From the NCBI RefSeq assembly GCF_004340685.1, contig NZ_SLUN01000016.1, positions 1 through 64,000 on the forward strand: DNA of 64,000 bases, read 5' to 3'. Numbering within the stretch: position 1 is the first letter of the stretch; every line of letters starts with the position of its first letter. Positions 35,160-44,390 of this stretch are shown here, piece after piece. The translations under genes were made by a program, and so were the position numbers. This stretch comes from Hydrogenispora ethanolica (GTDB taxonomy: Bacteria > Bacillota > UBA4882 > UBA8346). The notes below the pieces were generated by a model, which was given only the letters and a program-made list of their open reading frames with translations, had not been told where the DNA came from and did no database searches.

Positions 35160-35525
35160 CTGATATCGAAATGGCGGGCTGTAATCCATCGCGATAAGTT
35201 TGCCGTTGACTTTACCTTATCACAAAATAGCCCAACTTTATATACGTAATTTGAGACTTTTGCCTGATTTTAACTGAAACACCTGCTTAGGTTTAATAAT
35301 TTTATACCAAATCGATAAGTGAATTAAATTTCTATTAAGCGTCATGTCCCGTAAGCCTTCCATGATGGAAACATGAAGGAATTTATTTCATCCGATATAT
35401 CCTCAAAAAGTTAGAAAAACCGCCGGATCTCCGAAGCCCGTTCAGCGGGAACGGGGCGGCTGCCGCCAAAATACGGCGCTTTTGGCAATAAATTTAATGT
35501 TTACGAATTACCGTAAAAAGGCGAC
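35160..35525. other. Gene-free AT-rich intergenic region
   Basis: About 360 nt between the receptor control region and the cotA upstream region. It holds a short inverted repeat around 35350 (CTTCCATGATGGAA) and GC-rich dyads near 35440-35460. No gene, riboswitch or terminator is recognised with confidence. Confidence 0.5.
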
Positions 35526-35717
35526 GTGCCGGTGCCGGACGCCAGGTACCAGCAATGCTTTGGAATGAACGGAGCCGCCCATGAGCATTTTTTGAGCAGT
35601 TTTATTTCCAACGGATCCCAATCTTTCATACGATATAGCGGATTGAATAATCCCGCTCCTTTTTGTAACTTTGACTCCGATGATGAAATCCTTGCCCAAC
35701 TGTTGCAAATGGTATAA
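35526..35717 (+). CDS. Possible 61-63-aa hypothetical protein upstream of cotA
   Basis: Open frame with GTG starts at 35526 and 35532 (AAAAAGG 4-10 nt upstream) ending in TAA at 35715-35717. Its composition looks protein-like (PDARYQQCFGMNGAAHEHFL...DSDDEILAQLLQMV). The stop overlaps the -10-like TATAAT (35713-35718) of the following cotA gene. There is no recognised family, and it may be chance. Confidence 0.3.
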   Translation: MPVPDARYQQCFGMNGAAHEHFLSSFISNGSQSFIRYSGLNNPAPFCNFDSDDEILAQLLQMV

Positions 35718-35743
35718 TTCAATCCAAAAATGGAGGGGTTTAA

Positions 35744-37363
35744 ATGACAGCGCTTCGAAAATTCATTGACCCGCTTCCACTGGTTCCAACCCTCAAGCCG
35801 AAATACAAGGATGAAGACGGAACCCATTACGATGTCCGCATGCGGCAAGTGCTGCACCAGTTTCATTCGGAGCTGAAAGAGGCGACCGTCTGGGGTTATG
35901 AAGGAATCTATCCCGGTCCGGTCATCGAGGTCCAAAAGAACGAGCCGGTCTGGATCAAATGGCTGAACGAGCTCCCGGAGAAACATTTTCTACCGGTGGA
36001 TAAAACGCTGCACGGCGTCGGGGACGCGCCGGAAGTCCGCACCGTGGTGCACCTGCACGGCGCCCGGGTGGAGGATGACAGCGACGGTTATCCCGAGGCC
36101 TGGTATACCCGGGGCTTCGCCCAGCGGGGGCCTTTCTTCACCCGCCGGACCTACTTTTACCCCAATCAACAGCGGGCGTGCACGCTCTGGTATCACGACC
36201 ACGCCCTGGGCATCACCAGACTAAATGTCTATGCCGGACTGGCCGGCTTCTATCTGATCCGGGATAAGTCCGAATGCGTGTTGGGTTTGCCGGAAGGCCC
36301 CTATGAGATTCCGCTGCTGATCCAGGACCGTTCGTTCAATCCCGACGGGTCGCTCTTTTATCCCAGCCAGCCGGCGCCGCCGCTCGGCCCGGTTCCCGGG
36401 GTCAATCCCTCGATCACCCCGGGGTTCCTGGGCGATACCATCGTGGTGAACGGCAAAGTCTGGCCCTATCTGGAAGTGGAACCGCGCAAATACCGTTTCC
36501 GCGTCCTGAACGGTTCCAATGACCGGTTTTACCGGCTGAGCCTGAGTTCCGGCCAGCCGATGCACCAGATCGGCACCGACGGCGGCCTGCTGGAATACCC
36601 CGTCGATGTCTACCAGTTGATTATGGCCCCGGCGGAACGGGTCGACCTGATTATCGATTTCTCAAAACATCAGGGAAAAGAGATCGTGATGCTGAATGAC
36701 GCCGCCAATCCTTTCCCGAACGGGGCTCCCGTCGATCCCGAGACCACCGGCCAGGTCATGATGTTCAAGGTGACCAAGCCCTTATCCTGCAAGGATCACA
36801 GCGTAATACCGGACTATCTCTATCCGCTCCCCTATCCCCAGCCAAAACGGGCTAAAGTGCAACGGTATCTCCCCTTGGTGGTGACCCGGGATCAATACGG
36901 CCGGCTCCTTTTCGAGCTGGATGGCAAGATGTGGCACGACCCGGTGACCGAAAAGCCGCGGCTGGGCGAGTATGAGATCTGGAACATTATCAACCCCGGA
37001 CTGGGCGCGCATCCGATTCACCTTCACTTGATCGAGTTTCAGATCCTGGAACGTCAGCCTTTCGATATCGCAATCTACAATCAGACCGGCCAGCTCAAAT
37101 ATACCGGCCCGGCGGTCCCGCCCGATCTCAATGAACAGGGCTTGAAGGATATGGCCCGCGCCAATCCGGGCATGGTCACTCGTTTCCTGGTCCGTTTCGA
37201 GCCCTACACCGGCCGGTACGTCTGGCACTGCCACATCCTGGAGCACGAGGATTACGACATGATGCGGCCACTCCAGGTGGTGGACCGCGACTATCCGGAG
37301 TCTCCGGTTCAGCCCCCGACGCCTTTCGTCCCCCCTGATCCCGGAGGTCATATCGACCATTAG
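35744..37363 (+). CDS. cotA: Multicopper oxidase, CotA/bilirubin-oxidase type
   Basis: A 539-residue laccase-like oxidase with three cupredoxin domains. Copper ligands are visible as HLHGARVEDDSDGYPEAW, WYHDHALGITRLNVYAGLAGFYLI, HPIHLHLIEFQIL and the type 1/trinuclear block WHCHILEHEDYDMMRPL. It has no signal peptide, as in the spore-coat protein CotA of Bacillus (about 513 residues), so a coat or mother-cell role is plausible. It oxidises phenols or bilirubin-like substrates with O2. GGAGGGG precedes ATG 35744, and a terminator follows at 37422. Confidence 0.93.
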   Translation: MTALRKFIDPLPLVPTLKPKYKDEDGTHYDVRMRQVLHQFHSELKEATVWGYEGIYPGPVIEVQKNEPVWIKWLNELPEKHFLPVDKTLHGVGDAPEVRTVVHLHGARVEDDSDGYPEAWYTRGFAQRGPFFTRRTYFYPNQQRACTLWYHDHALGITRLNVYAGLAGFYLIRDKSECVLGLPEGPYEIPLLIQDRSFNPDGSLFYPSQPAPPLGPVPGVNPSITPGFLGDTIVVNGKVWPYLEVEPRKYRFRVLNGSNDRFYRLSLSSGQPMHQIGTDGGLLEYPVDVYQLIMAPAERVDLIIDFSKHQGKEIVMLNDAANPFPNGAPVDPETTGQVMMFKVTKPLSCKDHSVIPDYLYPLPYPQPKRAKVQRYLPLVVTRDQYGRLLFELDGKMWHDPVTEKPRLGEYEIWNIINPGLGAHPIHLHLIEFQILERQPFDIAIYNQTGQLKYTGPAVPPDLNEQGLKDMARANPGMVTRFLVRFEPYTGRYVWHCHILEHEDYDMMRPLQVVDRDYPESPVQPPTPFVPPDPGGHIDH

Positions 37364-37421
37364 CCTGAGGAATGTTCCTCCGGTTTGAGGTACGACCCTG
37401 GAAAACAAGCGGGTAAAATAA

Positions 37422-37454
37422 AAAGAGTTCGGCGCAACCGGTGCCGGACTCTTT
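37422..37454. terminator. Bidirectional terminator after cotA
   Basis: AAAGAGTTCGGCGC and GTGCCGGACTCTTT pair around a short AACCG loop, with A/T-rich ends on both strands. It serves cotA and possibly the small minus-strand gene at 37508. Confidence 0.75.
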
Positions 37455-37507
37455 CAAATGAAACCAATCATTTTCTATAATAATGAGGAAGAATTTTTTC
37501 GGTCACA

Positions 37508-37597
37508 TCATCGGGTGATCCAGGCGAGAATACCGGAAACGGCAATAAAGCAAAGGATGAAAATGATCACGCCATTGTAGGAATTGCCTTTACTCAA
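37508..37597 (-). CDS. 29-aa single-helix membrane peptide, YjcZ-like
   Basis: A tiny frame from TTG 37597 with GGGGG 7 nt upstream encodes MSKGNSYNGVIIFILCFIAVS and a further 8 residues, ending in WITR. The length, the short polar Gly/Asn/Tyr N-terminus and the single membrane helix match the sporulation-associated YjcZ-type micro-proteins of Firmicutes. Its position next to a CotA-type oxidase fits a spore-related role. The family call is by resemblance. Confidence 0.55.
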   Translation of the reverse strand: MSKGNSYNGVIIFILCFIAVSGILAWITR

Positions 37598-37719
37598 AAC
37601 GATTCCCCCTTTCATCCGTATACCATTATCCTAATTTTACCATAAATTATCATAAATATGTGATATTTATACTATCCGGGAACCAAACAATTATCGGGGC
37701 CGATGCGTTAGTATCCATT

Positions 37720-37757
37720 TCATTCCTTCAGCATGGCGGCAAGCATTGCTTCACTCC
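37720..37757 (-). pseudogene. 3' remnant of the gene family at 49003-49323, cut at the CRISPR array
   Basis: Read leftward, this stretch encodes SEAMLAAMLKE followed by a stop. It matches the C-terminus GEATLAAVLEE-stop of the intact gene at 49003-49323. The DNA agrees at 31 of 38 positions, and all seven differences are transitions. Homology ends where the degenerate terminal CRISPR repeat begins. Confidence 0.65.
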
Positions 37758-39234
37758 TTGAACTGCAAGGAGCGACATACCTCACTATAAAACGGCTTTA
37801 AATTCCTTAGTTTCAATCCATGTTCCCGTGCAAGGAGCGACATTCTATTTTATTAACACCCTAAAATGATAACATTGTTTCAATCCACGCTCCCGTGCAA
37901 GGAGCGACGAGCAACTAGAGAGACGACAGAATTAATTATTAAGTTTCAATCCACGCTCCCGTGCAAGGAGCGACTTTCTATCATTGAAATTGAAGAGGGA
38001 CAAGATGAAGTTTCAATCCACGCTCCCGTGCAAGGAGCGACCATTAACTTATATGTATTTATATAATTGTGATTTTGTTTCAATCCACGCTCCCGTGCAA
38101 GGAGCGACGCCCAAGGTATACTCCGACATGGTTTCCAACATAAGTTTCAATCCACGCTCCCGTGCAAGGAGCGACGTGATAGATGTACTTTTGAGACAAT
38201 AGAACAAGTTTCAATCCACGCTCCCGTGCAAGGAGCGACATTTGCTTATCAATCCAGATGATAGGCGGACAAAAGTTTCAATCCACGCTCCCGTGCAAGG
38301 AGCGACTAGCGAGGATGGATATAATTGCCTTACGATAAAAGTTTCAATCCACGCTCCCGTGCAAGGAGCGACATACGGATGCGGCTATAAATCTGGATGA
38401 TCCAAGTTTCAATCCACGCTCCCGTGCAAGGAGCGACTTCCAGGTAAGTCATCTCTTCACCTCAACTAGCTGTTTCAATCCACGCTCCCGTGCAAGGAGC
38501 GACTCAAGGCCCTTTTCCCAACCAGGCATGTCAAGCTTGTTTCAATCCACGCTCCCGTGCAAGGAGCGACTTGTATAATTAATAATTACCATCGTGTCCT
38601 CCTATGTTTCAATCCACGCTCCCGTGCAAGGAGCGACGTCATAGTCAACAGCAAATAAAAAAAAGAATATTAGTTTCAATCCACGCTCCCGTGCAAGGAG
38701 CGACAAACTTCCTTGTATGTTGTATTTTTTAATGCAAGTTTCAATCCACGCTCCCGTGCAAGGAGCGACCTTGATTTTTTGCAAATGTTTCAGCGCATTC
38801 TCGATGTTTCAATCCACGCTCCCGTGCAAGGAGCGACATACGAAACTGGCTGAATAAAGCGGAGCAATGGCGTTTCAATCCACGCTCCCGTGCAAGGAGC
38901 GACAGGTTGTTAATAATTTACAATAAAAAAGAGATATGTTTCAATCCACGCTCCCGTGCAAGGAGCGACCTCACCAGCCTCGACAAACCGACCGTTTTGC
39001 AACGTTTCAATCCACGCTCCCGTGCAAGGAGCGACGGAACAGCAGCAGAAATTGCATTAGCAGCAAGATTGTTTCAATCCACGCTCCCGTGCAAGGAGCG
39101 ACCCAGATGGAACCAAAATTGATATTCAATATATTATGTTTCAATCCACGCTCCCGTGCAAGGAGCGACGCACTCAAGTATTTTGCCGTTATGCTTGCTT
39201 TGGTTTCAATCCACGCTCCCGTGCAAGGAGCGAC
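37748..39234 (-). CRISPR. Type I-C CRISPR array, 23 repeats / 22 spacers
   Basis: Repeat is 32 bp. On the plus strand it begins GTTTCAATCCACGCTCCC and ends GTGCAAGGAGCGAC; its complement ends in the type I-C hallmark GGATTGAAAC. Twenty-one repeats from 37877 to 39234 are identical. The repeat at 37810 has two changes, and the one at 37748-37776 is degenerate, keeping only TGCAAGGAGCGAC plus traces. Spacers are 32-36 nt. Orientation is leftward: the leader is at the cas2 side (39235-39401), and decay lies at the far end, as expected for the oldest unit. Last leader-proximal repeat is 39203-39234. Confidence 0.98.
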
Positions 39235-39401
39235 AGTACTGCCTAAAAAAGCTTATCCCGCTTGACTTTTCATCCTTGATTCCGCGAACCGGGGTTCGAA
39301 TCATCCGGTTTTTGCCCCAAAATCCGTAAAAAATGCTCTAAACCCAGTCGTATCAAGCTCCGCGAATCTCCTAGGAAAATCACGTTCGCTTGGGGTTCGC
39401 G
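39235..39401 (-). promoter_or_regulatory. CRISPR leader
   Basis: A 167-nt stretch between the cas2 stop and the first repeat, transcribed leftward. It contains two GCGAACC-type motifs, a dyad CGAACC-CC-GGTTCG and an AT-rich segment next to the first repeat. It should hold the array promoter and the adaptation signals. Confidence 0.8.
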
Positions 39402-39692
39402 CTACACCATTAATACGCCTTCGGGATCGTAGGTTCCTTTGGCTCCTACATGTTCGACTCGTGATTTCCAATTGTCTCCCAAAAAATAATACCGCAAGCT
39501 ATCATTTTCAGCATCGATGATCTCTTCCAGTCTTTTGCGAAGTTTGGCGAATTGAACCGGGTCCACCAGACATTCGAAAACGGAGTTTTGCACCCTTTGT
39601 CCGTAATCTTTACATAATTTGGCTACTTTGCGCAAGCGTTTCTTACCCGCTTCCTTCTCCGTATTCACATCATAGGTTACTAAAACCATCAT
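39402..39692 (-). CDS. cas2: CRISPR-associated endoribonuclease-fold Cas2
   Basis: A 96-residue Cas2 of type I-C: MVLVTYDVNTEKEAGKKRLRKVAKLCKDYGQRVQNSVFEC has the ferredoxin-like first strand with the catalytic-site Asp, and SLRYYFLGDNWKSRVEHVG follows. It forms the Cas1-Cas2 integrase core that adds new spacers next to the leader. It is separated by only 12 nt from cas1 and is the last gene before the leader. Confidence 0.96.
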   Translation of the reverse strand: MMVLVTYDVNTEKEAGKKRLRKVAKLCKDYGQRVQNSVFECLVDPVQFAKLRKRLEEIIDAENDSLRYYFLGDNWKSRVEHVGAKGTYDPEGVLMV

Positions 39693-39704
39693 CCCGCTTC
39701 ACCC

Positions 39705-40736
39705 CTATTTCATTAGAAATGGCGGATACGCTTCCAGGTCGCCCCGTAAATGGCGGGCCAGCAGCAAGGCTTGAGCATACGGGATGAGGCCCACGGGGAT
39801 TTTTTCTCCCAAAAAAGGATGCATGACCTCTTCCTGTTTTCGCTTTTGCCAGGCGGTAATTACATTTTTGCGGACCTCATCGGTCATCAGCACTCCGCCG
39901 GATTCCTTGGTCACAAACCCGGTAGCGCCGATCTGCCGGGTGTTGATGAGCGATACTACGAAGCGATCCACCAAATAGGGCCGCAACTCTTCCATCAGAT
40001 CCAAGGCGAGGCTGGGCCGGCCAGGGCGCTCGCGATGCAAGAACCCTACCTGCGGATCGAGTCCGACGGTTTCCAATGCCGCCGTGCAATCATGGGCCAG
40101 CAAAGTATATAAGAAAGATAACAGGGCATTGACCGCATCGAGCGGCGGTCGCCGGCTGCGGCCGGTAAAAGTAAAAATGTCTTTAACTTCCAATATTAAG
40201 TGATCAAATACCCCATAGTAGACCCGCGCGCCTTCGCCCTCCACGCCACGTAGCATATCCAAGTGGCGACTATTGGCCGTCTTTTGCAGCTGAATGGTTA
40301 AGGCTTTAACCCCTTCCTGCACCATCGGCGGATCGCCCCGTTGCTCGTGATCACGCAGGAACCGCTGCAAAACGCAGCGGCAGTTGAAGATCTTTCCCAA
40401 AATAAACCCTTTGGCCAGTTGCAAAGCTTCCTCCGGACTATCGGCCTGACGGTACTGTCTGCGCCGCAACAAGACGTTGCCATTCACCCGCCCGCTGACC
40501 CGTGCCAAAAACTTGCCGCTCTCCGCGAGAAACGACAGGGCCACGCCCCGTTCGGCGCAGAGATGCATCAAGGCCGGGCTGGCGCCCGTATACCCGAAAC
40601 AGACGATCCCTTCCAGGTTGTGAATGGGGATCCTGAGCTTAACCTCGTCATTCAGCAAAATCAAAACCGTTTCGCCTTCCTTGCCGAGGTAGGCTTCGGG
40701 GGATGTAACATACAACACATTCAGCAGTTTTCGCAA
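39705..40736 (-). CDS. cas1: CRISPR integrase Cas1
   Basis: Start set at TTG 40736, giving 343 residues, the normal type I-C length, with the expected start RKLLNVLYVTSPEAYLGKEGETV. GGAGG is 13 nt upstream, rather far. The frame runs open to 41024, but the extra part looks non-coding. Active-site regions: GRSRRPPLDAVNALLSFLYTLL with E nearby, H in GFLHRERPGRPSLALDLMEELRP, and the D/E of that block. A 148-nt gap (40737-40884) with short direct repeats separates it from cas4, unlike the tightly packed rest of the operon. Confidence 0.95.
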   Translation of the reverse strand: MRKLLNVLYVTSPEAYLGKEGETVLILLNDEVKLRIPIHNLEGIVCFGYTGASPALMHLCAERGVALSFLAESGKFLARVSGRVNGNVLLRRRQYRQADSPEEALQLAKGFILGKIFNCRCVLQRFLRDHEQRGDPPMVQEGVKALTIQLQKTANSRHLDMLRGVEGEGARVYYGVFDHLILEVKDIFTFTGRSRRPPLDAVNALLSFLYTLLAHDCTAALETVGLDPQVGFLHRERPGRPSLALDLMEELRPYLVDRFVVSLINTRQIGATGFVTKESGGVLMTDEVRKNVITAWQKRKQEEVMHPFLGEKIPVGLIPYAQALLLARHLRGDLEAYPPFLMK

Positions 40737-40884
40737 AACGTTATCCAAACCTCCATCATTTAATTCGTCGTTTACCGTTCGACGTTGTTGGTTGTTAGTC
40801 GCGAAAACCAGGAACCAAGAACTTGAATCCGCATTCAAAATTAGCATCAGCAACCAAGAACCTGATCGGCATCCTGAATCAGCG

Positions 40885-41544
40885 TCAACGTAATGCCTCG
40901 TCCAGATAACGCCGGACCGAACGCCGGGAGCCGGTCTTGGGCAGGCAGATCTCGACCAAAGAACAGCTTTTGCAGGCCGCGCTGTATTCGGCAGACGGAG
41001 TAACGCCTTTTTCGAACAGCTCATGCATCCCGGCTGTCAATTCCCGTACTCGATTTCTCAGGGAATCGTCGAACTCCACCGGTTGGCGGCGGCGCGTCCG
41101 GCCGTAAAACAGATCGCCCGTTGCAACCGGCGTTCCAAACATCTCCGCCAGGCAAATCCCTTGCGCGCAGAGCTGGACGATATCGCGGTCGTCGATTTTA
41201 GGCTGGCCGTACTTATACTCCACCGGATACGACCGCCAGCGGCCCGGGCGATCTTTTAGGACAATTCCGGTTTCATCGCGGTGAAACTCCACCACATCCG
41301 CTACGCCATACAGACCTAAAGTCCGGGAGACCAACGGCAGGGAACGGGTGACCAGCACCGCTCCCCGCGCTTCGGTGAAAAAGGGGTCGTCCGCCCGTTC
41401 ATGCATCTCCCGGCCGCTGAAGGTCAACACATTCTCCTGCCACTGCTGCTCAATGTGGATCAAGGCCCACTGCCGGCGGCAGAAGGCGAAGTGCTGGATG
41501 CCGGAGAGCATGAGGAGATCGGAGTCGGGGTAAGATATGCTCAT
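40885..41544 (-). CDS. cas4: CRISPR adaptation nuclease Cas4
   Basis: Start at ATG 41544 (AAAGG 8 nt upstream), 219 residues. A PD-(D/E)XK nuclease with GVADVVEFHRD and YPVEYKYGQPK as the catalytic D...E-x-K. The iron-sulfur cysteines occur in FCRRQW and the C-terminal CKSCSLVEICLPK. It trims prespacers and selects PAM-proximal ends for Cas1-Cas2. It lies between cas7 and cas1, as in other type I-C loci. Confidence 0.95.
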   Translation of the reverse strand: MSISYPDSDLLMLSGIQHFAFCRRQWALIHIEQQWQENVLTFSGREMHERADDPFFTEARGAVLVTRSLPLVSRTLGLYGVADVVEFHRDETGIVLKDRPGRWRSYPVEYKYGQPKIDDRDIVQLCAQGICLAEMFGTPVATGDLFYGRTRRRQPVEFDDSLRNRVRELTAGMHELFEKGVTPSAEYSAACKSCSLVEICLPKTGSRRSVRRYLDEALR

Positions 41545-41581
41545 TTTATAGCCTTTCGAACAATTTTCACGCTTTAGGTGG

Positions 41582-42487
41582 TTATTTGTTTTCTCCAATA
41601 TAAATGCCGGGCTTCAAACCATCCAACAATGTTTTGATTACCACGACAGGCTTCTTGCTGTCTTCATCCACCTGAATTTCGATACTATCATGGACATCCG
41701 CTGATGCATACTGTCCATTTTTGCAATTGTGTTTCCACCAAATTACACTTTCCACTTTCATACTGCCGGATGGACGCGCAGACGACTCGTCGTTTACAAA
41801 CAACGTTCTCAATGCGGCAAGCAACTTATCCGCATCTTCGTCGCTGAAACCGGTTTTTTCGGCAAGCTGGCAGTTAATGCTTCCATATGTGACATAGACG
41901 CCATATTCCACGCGGTGCTTCATCCCCATAGTATCGCGGCCTTTTTTATCCGGGTCTTTTTCATCAGTTTCCAGATTGACGCCCTTTGTAATTTGCTGCG
42001 AATAGATATCAACCGGAGCTATGCTAACAGCACTCTGGATTGATACAGGACCACGTACGCCAATGGAAACGGAATCGCTGTCTTCTCCATTATCAAATGC
42101 AAATACTTGTCCAAATGCACGAACATCATACCAAGTCTTACATGCTATTTTAGCTACCTGATCAGAAATGCTTGGTTTTTTCTTTGTTTTTTTCTTTTCT
42201 TCGGCTGCATTCACAACTATTGTTTGAATTTCCTTATTTGCATCAAAGCGATCTTTGAGACTCCTAAAGGTATCTCCCTCTTTACGATTGGCGTCCGACT
42301 GGACAAAAATATCCTCGCCCATGTCCTGCAGGCGATTGCGCAATTTACGTTTCAGGCAGACGTCTGATACTTCTCCCAATCCCTCATAATCGATGCGCGG
42401 GCGATTGCCATTGAGCGGGTCACCGTTCGGATTGGCTTTTTTTACGGTAAAAACGACTGCAAAATCAATTTTCTTTGTTAAGCTCAT
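41582..42487 (-). CDS. cas7c: Cascade backbone protein Cas7c (Csd2)
   Basis: Start at ATG 42487 (GGAGGGG 8 nt upstream), 301 residues. The Cas7/Csd2 family is evident in [48 protein letters not shown] and VSIGVRGPVSIQSAVSIAPVDI, TMGMKHRVEYGVYVTYGSIN. Multiple copies coat the crRNA spacer in the type I-C Cascade. Its start overlaps the end of cas8c by 23 nt. Confidence 0.96.
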   Translation of the reverse strand: MSLTKKIDFAVVFTVKKANPNGDPLNGNRPRIDYEGLGEVSDVCLKRKLRNRLQDMGEDIFVQSDANRKEGDTFRSLKDRFDANKEIQTIVVNAAEEKKKTKKKPSISDQVAKIACKTWYDVRAFGQVFAFDNGEDSDSVSIGVRGPVSIQSAVSIAPVDIYSQQITKGVNLETDEKDPDKKGRDTMGMKHRVEYGVYVTYGSINCQLAEKTGFSDEDADKLLAALRTLFVNDESSARPSGSMKVESVIWWKHNCKNGQYASADVHDSIEIQVDEDSKKPVVVIKTLLDGLKPGIYIGENK

Positions 42488-42881
42488 TGTCTTCCCCTCC
42501 ATTGTTATTATTGTTTTTTTGGTTTTTACGAAGCTCTTGTCTTTGGGCAAAGAAGCCTAGCAAATATTTTCCGTCAAGCGATGCGTCTCTTTCAAATGCC
42601 CCTGGTTCAAACAATTGCTTAATGTCCCCAATTAGGTTCAAATACCAACCGGCTCCGTTGAGCTGCTGTATGTATGGATTGAGCTGCTGCGTAAACAACA
42701 TATTCCATGTACGAAACGGGTGCTGTGAAAATACCGTCATATAGCGTACTGCGTTTGTAGCGCGTTCGTCTTCCTTTGCTTTTCCTTGCTTATATCTCGC
42801 AGAAGATTCAATTTTATCCGCGACCGCCAGCAATCTTCCGTATAGATAATCCCGGTCGCGCCTTTCTGTTTCAAGTTCCAC
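42465..42881 (-). CDS. cas11c: Cas11c small subunit from an internal start within cas8c
   Basis: Inside cas8c, AAAAAGGAGG (GGAGG at 42894-42890) stands exactly 8 nt before an in-frame GTG (42881-42879). Translation there gives 138 residues starting (M)[21 protein letters not shown], all helical. Type I-C systems are known to make the Cas11 small subunit from an internal start in cas8c, and the size fits. The ribosome site is as strong as those of the annotated cas genes. Confidence 0.8.
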   Translation of the reverse strand: MELETERRDRDYLYGRLLAVADKIESSARYKQGKAKEDERATNAVRYMTVFSQHPFRTWNMLFTQQLNPYIQQLNGAGWYLNLIGDIKQLFEPGAFERDASLDGKYLLGFFAQRQELRKNQKNNNNNGGEDNELNKEN

Positions 42882-44390
42882 AGCAATTTCCTCCTTTTTA
42901 TAATCGTAATAATATCGCTTAATCAGTGCGCAAGCCGCGCCAAGTACATATTCCCAATCCCGCCAGCGGTCACTATTGCTCTTCGCGCCCGTGTTCTCAA
43001 ACGCAAGAGGATTTGATGCCCGGTTTAATGCGGCATTTACCATTGAAGCGGGTATTCTTTCCCCGTCAAATATACAGTGTACCAGTTGTTCACGAAGATT
43101 TTTGACAAGCTTATCATAAGATTCGTCTTTTTGCTTTCTGCGCTTGCCCAAAACCGCCAACGCGATACGGTCTACTGCGGGCGCTCCAATGAAATAGCCT
43201 GTCTTGTATGTTCCGTCCGCATCTTTTCCGAACGGCTGATACCATTTGCAGGTGTTGTGCCAATTTTCAATACGTTCTTCATATTCGTTTTCAGACAGCT
43301 CACGATAGTAAGTTACCGATAGCCTACCTGTTGTGGCAGCGTCAGTAGACATTATAGAAATGCGACGTATGTGTGTTTTGAGCTTGCTGGATGTACTGTA
43401 GCCGGACAATGCTTTTTTCAATGCGTTCGCATAATCGACATAAATAGCATTTTCGGCAAGCGTCAGTCTTTCTTCGTCGGTCTGTGCCACCGCGTTGTAA
43501 ACATCATAGCTATCATCATAAAAGCCCGGCACATCCGGTATACTATCAATTGCCCATGCAACGATTGCTTGCGAATCGCATCGATAGCAGCTCGGTTTTG
43601 ATATCAGCCACCGCAGTGCTTGATGTGCCTTTTGTGAAGCCTCAAAACTAACGGTAACGGCTTGTGACGGTTGTTTGAACCGTCCTCGAAATGTAAAATT
43701 GGTGCCGTCGTTTCCTGTAATCAACTTTGCATTTCCCGAAGAACGGTTGATACTTTTGGGATGTTTTTCCGTAAAGGCGGATTTATCACCGGTAATATAA
43801 CAGACGTCTTTCGATTGTCTCTTTGCGATATCTTCGCTCAGATAGAAGTCGATCCACGCCTTCCATAACTCCGGCATCATCCATAGTCTGTCTTCAAATG
43901 AATTATCAAAGTTCACGCAAAAACCTACGAACATGTCATCTTTGACGGTCATCTGAAAAGATAGTAAATCGTCTGATATCGTACCTTTCACTACGTAGTG
44001 ATACACAGCGGCAATTGCTTGATAAGCATACGAGTATTTCGAATTATTTTTCAGATATACCATCCATTTTTCCAGGTTATCTACGTATTTTTGGGTGAAC
44101 AAGTATTTTATTTGGTCAAAAAGCGGATGAGGGAAGTCAATTGCTTTGGTTCCGGATCTTGCTTCAGACTCATCTGTACAGGGAACGCAAATCAGAGTTT
44201 TATTTTTTGCTGAGGACTTTATATTTTCGGCTCTTTGGAATGTTCCATCTTTTTTAAGATGCACGATCACATCGAGTTCAGTAAGCAAATGCCCGAGAGG
44301 TAGCAACATTGTTGTTTGATTTTCGCCACATATTCCAACAGCATCGGCGCAGGCATCGTATGTATCACAGAGATTCTGCATCCAACTCAT
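42465..44390 (-). CDS. cas8c: Cascade large subunit Cas8c (Csd1)
   Basis: A 641-residue Csd1 starting at ATG 44390 inside the end of cas5c. Typical parts: [84 protein letters not shown] and [18 protein letters not shown]. It recognises the PAM and holds the non-target strand. The C-terminal 138 codons can also be translated from an internal GTG (see Cas11c). The tail is Asn/Lys/Glu-rich ([13 protein letters not shown]). Confidence 0.96.
   Translation of the reverse strand: MSWMQNLCDTYDACADAVGICGENQTTMLLPLGHLLTELDVIVHLKKDGTFQRAENIKSSAKNKTLICVPCTDESEARSGTKAIDFPHPLFDQIKYLFTQKYVDNLEKWMVYLKNNSKYSYAYQAIAAVYHYVVKGTISDDLLSFQMTVKDDMFVGFCVNFDNSFEDRLWMMPELWKAWIDFYLSEDIAKRQSKDVCYITGDKSAFTEKHPKSINRSSGNAKLITGNDGTNFTFRGRFKQPSQAVTVSFEASQKAHQALRWLISKPSCYRCDSQAIVAWAIDSIPDVPGFYDDSYDVYNAVAQTDEERLTLAENAIYVDYANALKKALSGYSTSSKLKTHIRRISIMSTDAATTGRLSVTYYRELSENEYEERIENWHNTCKWYQPFGKDADGTYKTGYFIGAPAVDRIALAVLGKRRKQKDESYDKLVKNLREQLVHCIFDGERIPASMVNAALNRASNPLAFENTGAKSNSDRWRDWEYVLGAACALIKRYYYDYKKEEIAVELETERRDRDYLYGRLLAVADKIESSARYKQGKAKEDERATNAVRYMTVFSQHPFRTWNMLFTQQLNPYIQQLNGAGWYLNLIGDIKQLFEPGAFERDASLDGKYLLGFFAQRQELRKNQKNNNNNGGEDNELNKEN

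Noticed and set aside
35004-35500. Cobalamin riboswitch upstream of the TonB-dependent receptor
   Set aside because: The conserved B12-box and GCC-rich elements were not found on the minus strand.
37748-39234. Self-targeting spacers against this window
   Set aside because: Reading several spacers against the window by eye gave no match; a proper alignment of all 22 to the genome would be needed.
38936-39265. Frames within the CRISPR array as proteins
   Set aside because: They are repeat-spacer translations (QSTLPCKER and related) with no ribosome sites.
40737-41024. N-terminal extension of cas1 to 439 residues
   Set aside because: The extension overlaps cas4 and is unlike Cas1; start at 40736 gives the usual 343-residue protein.
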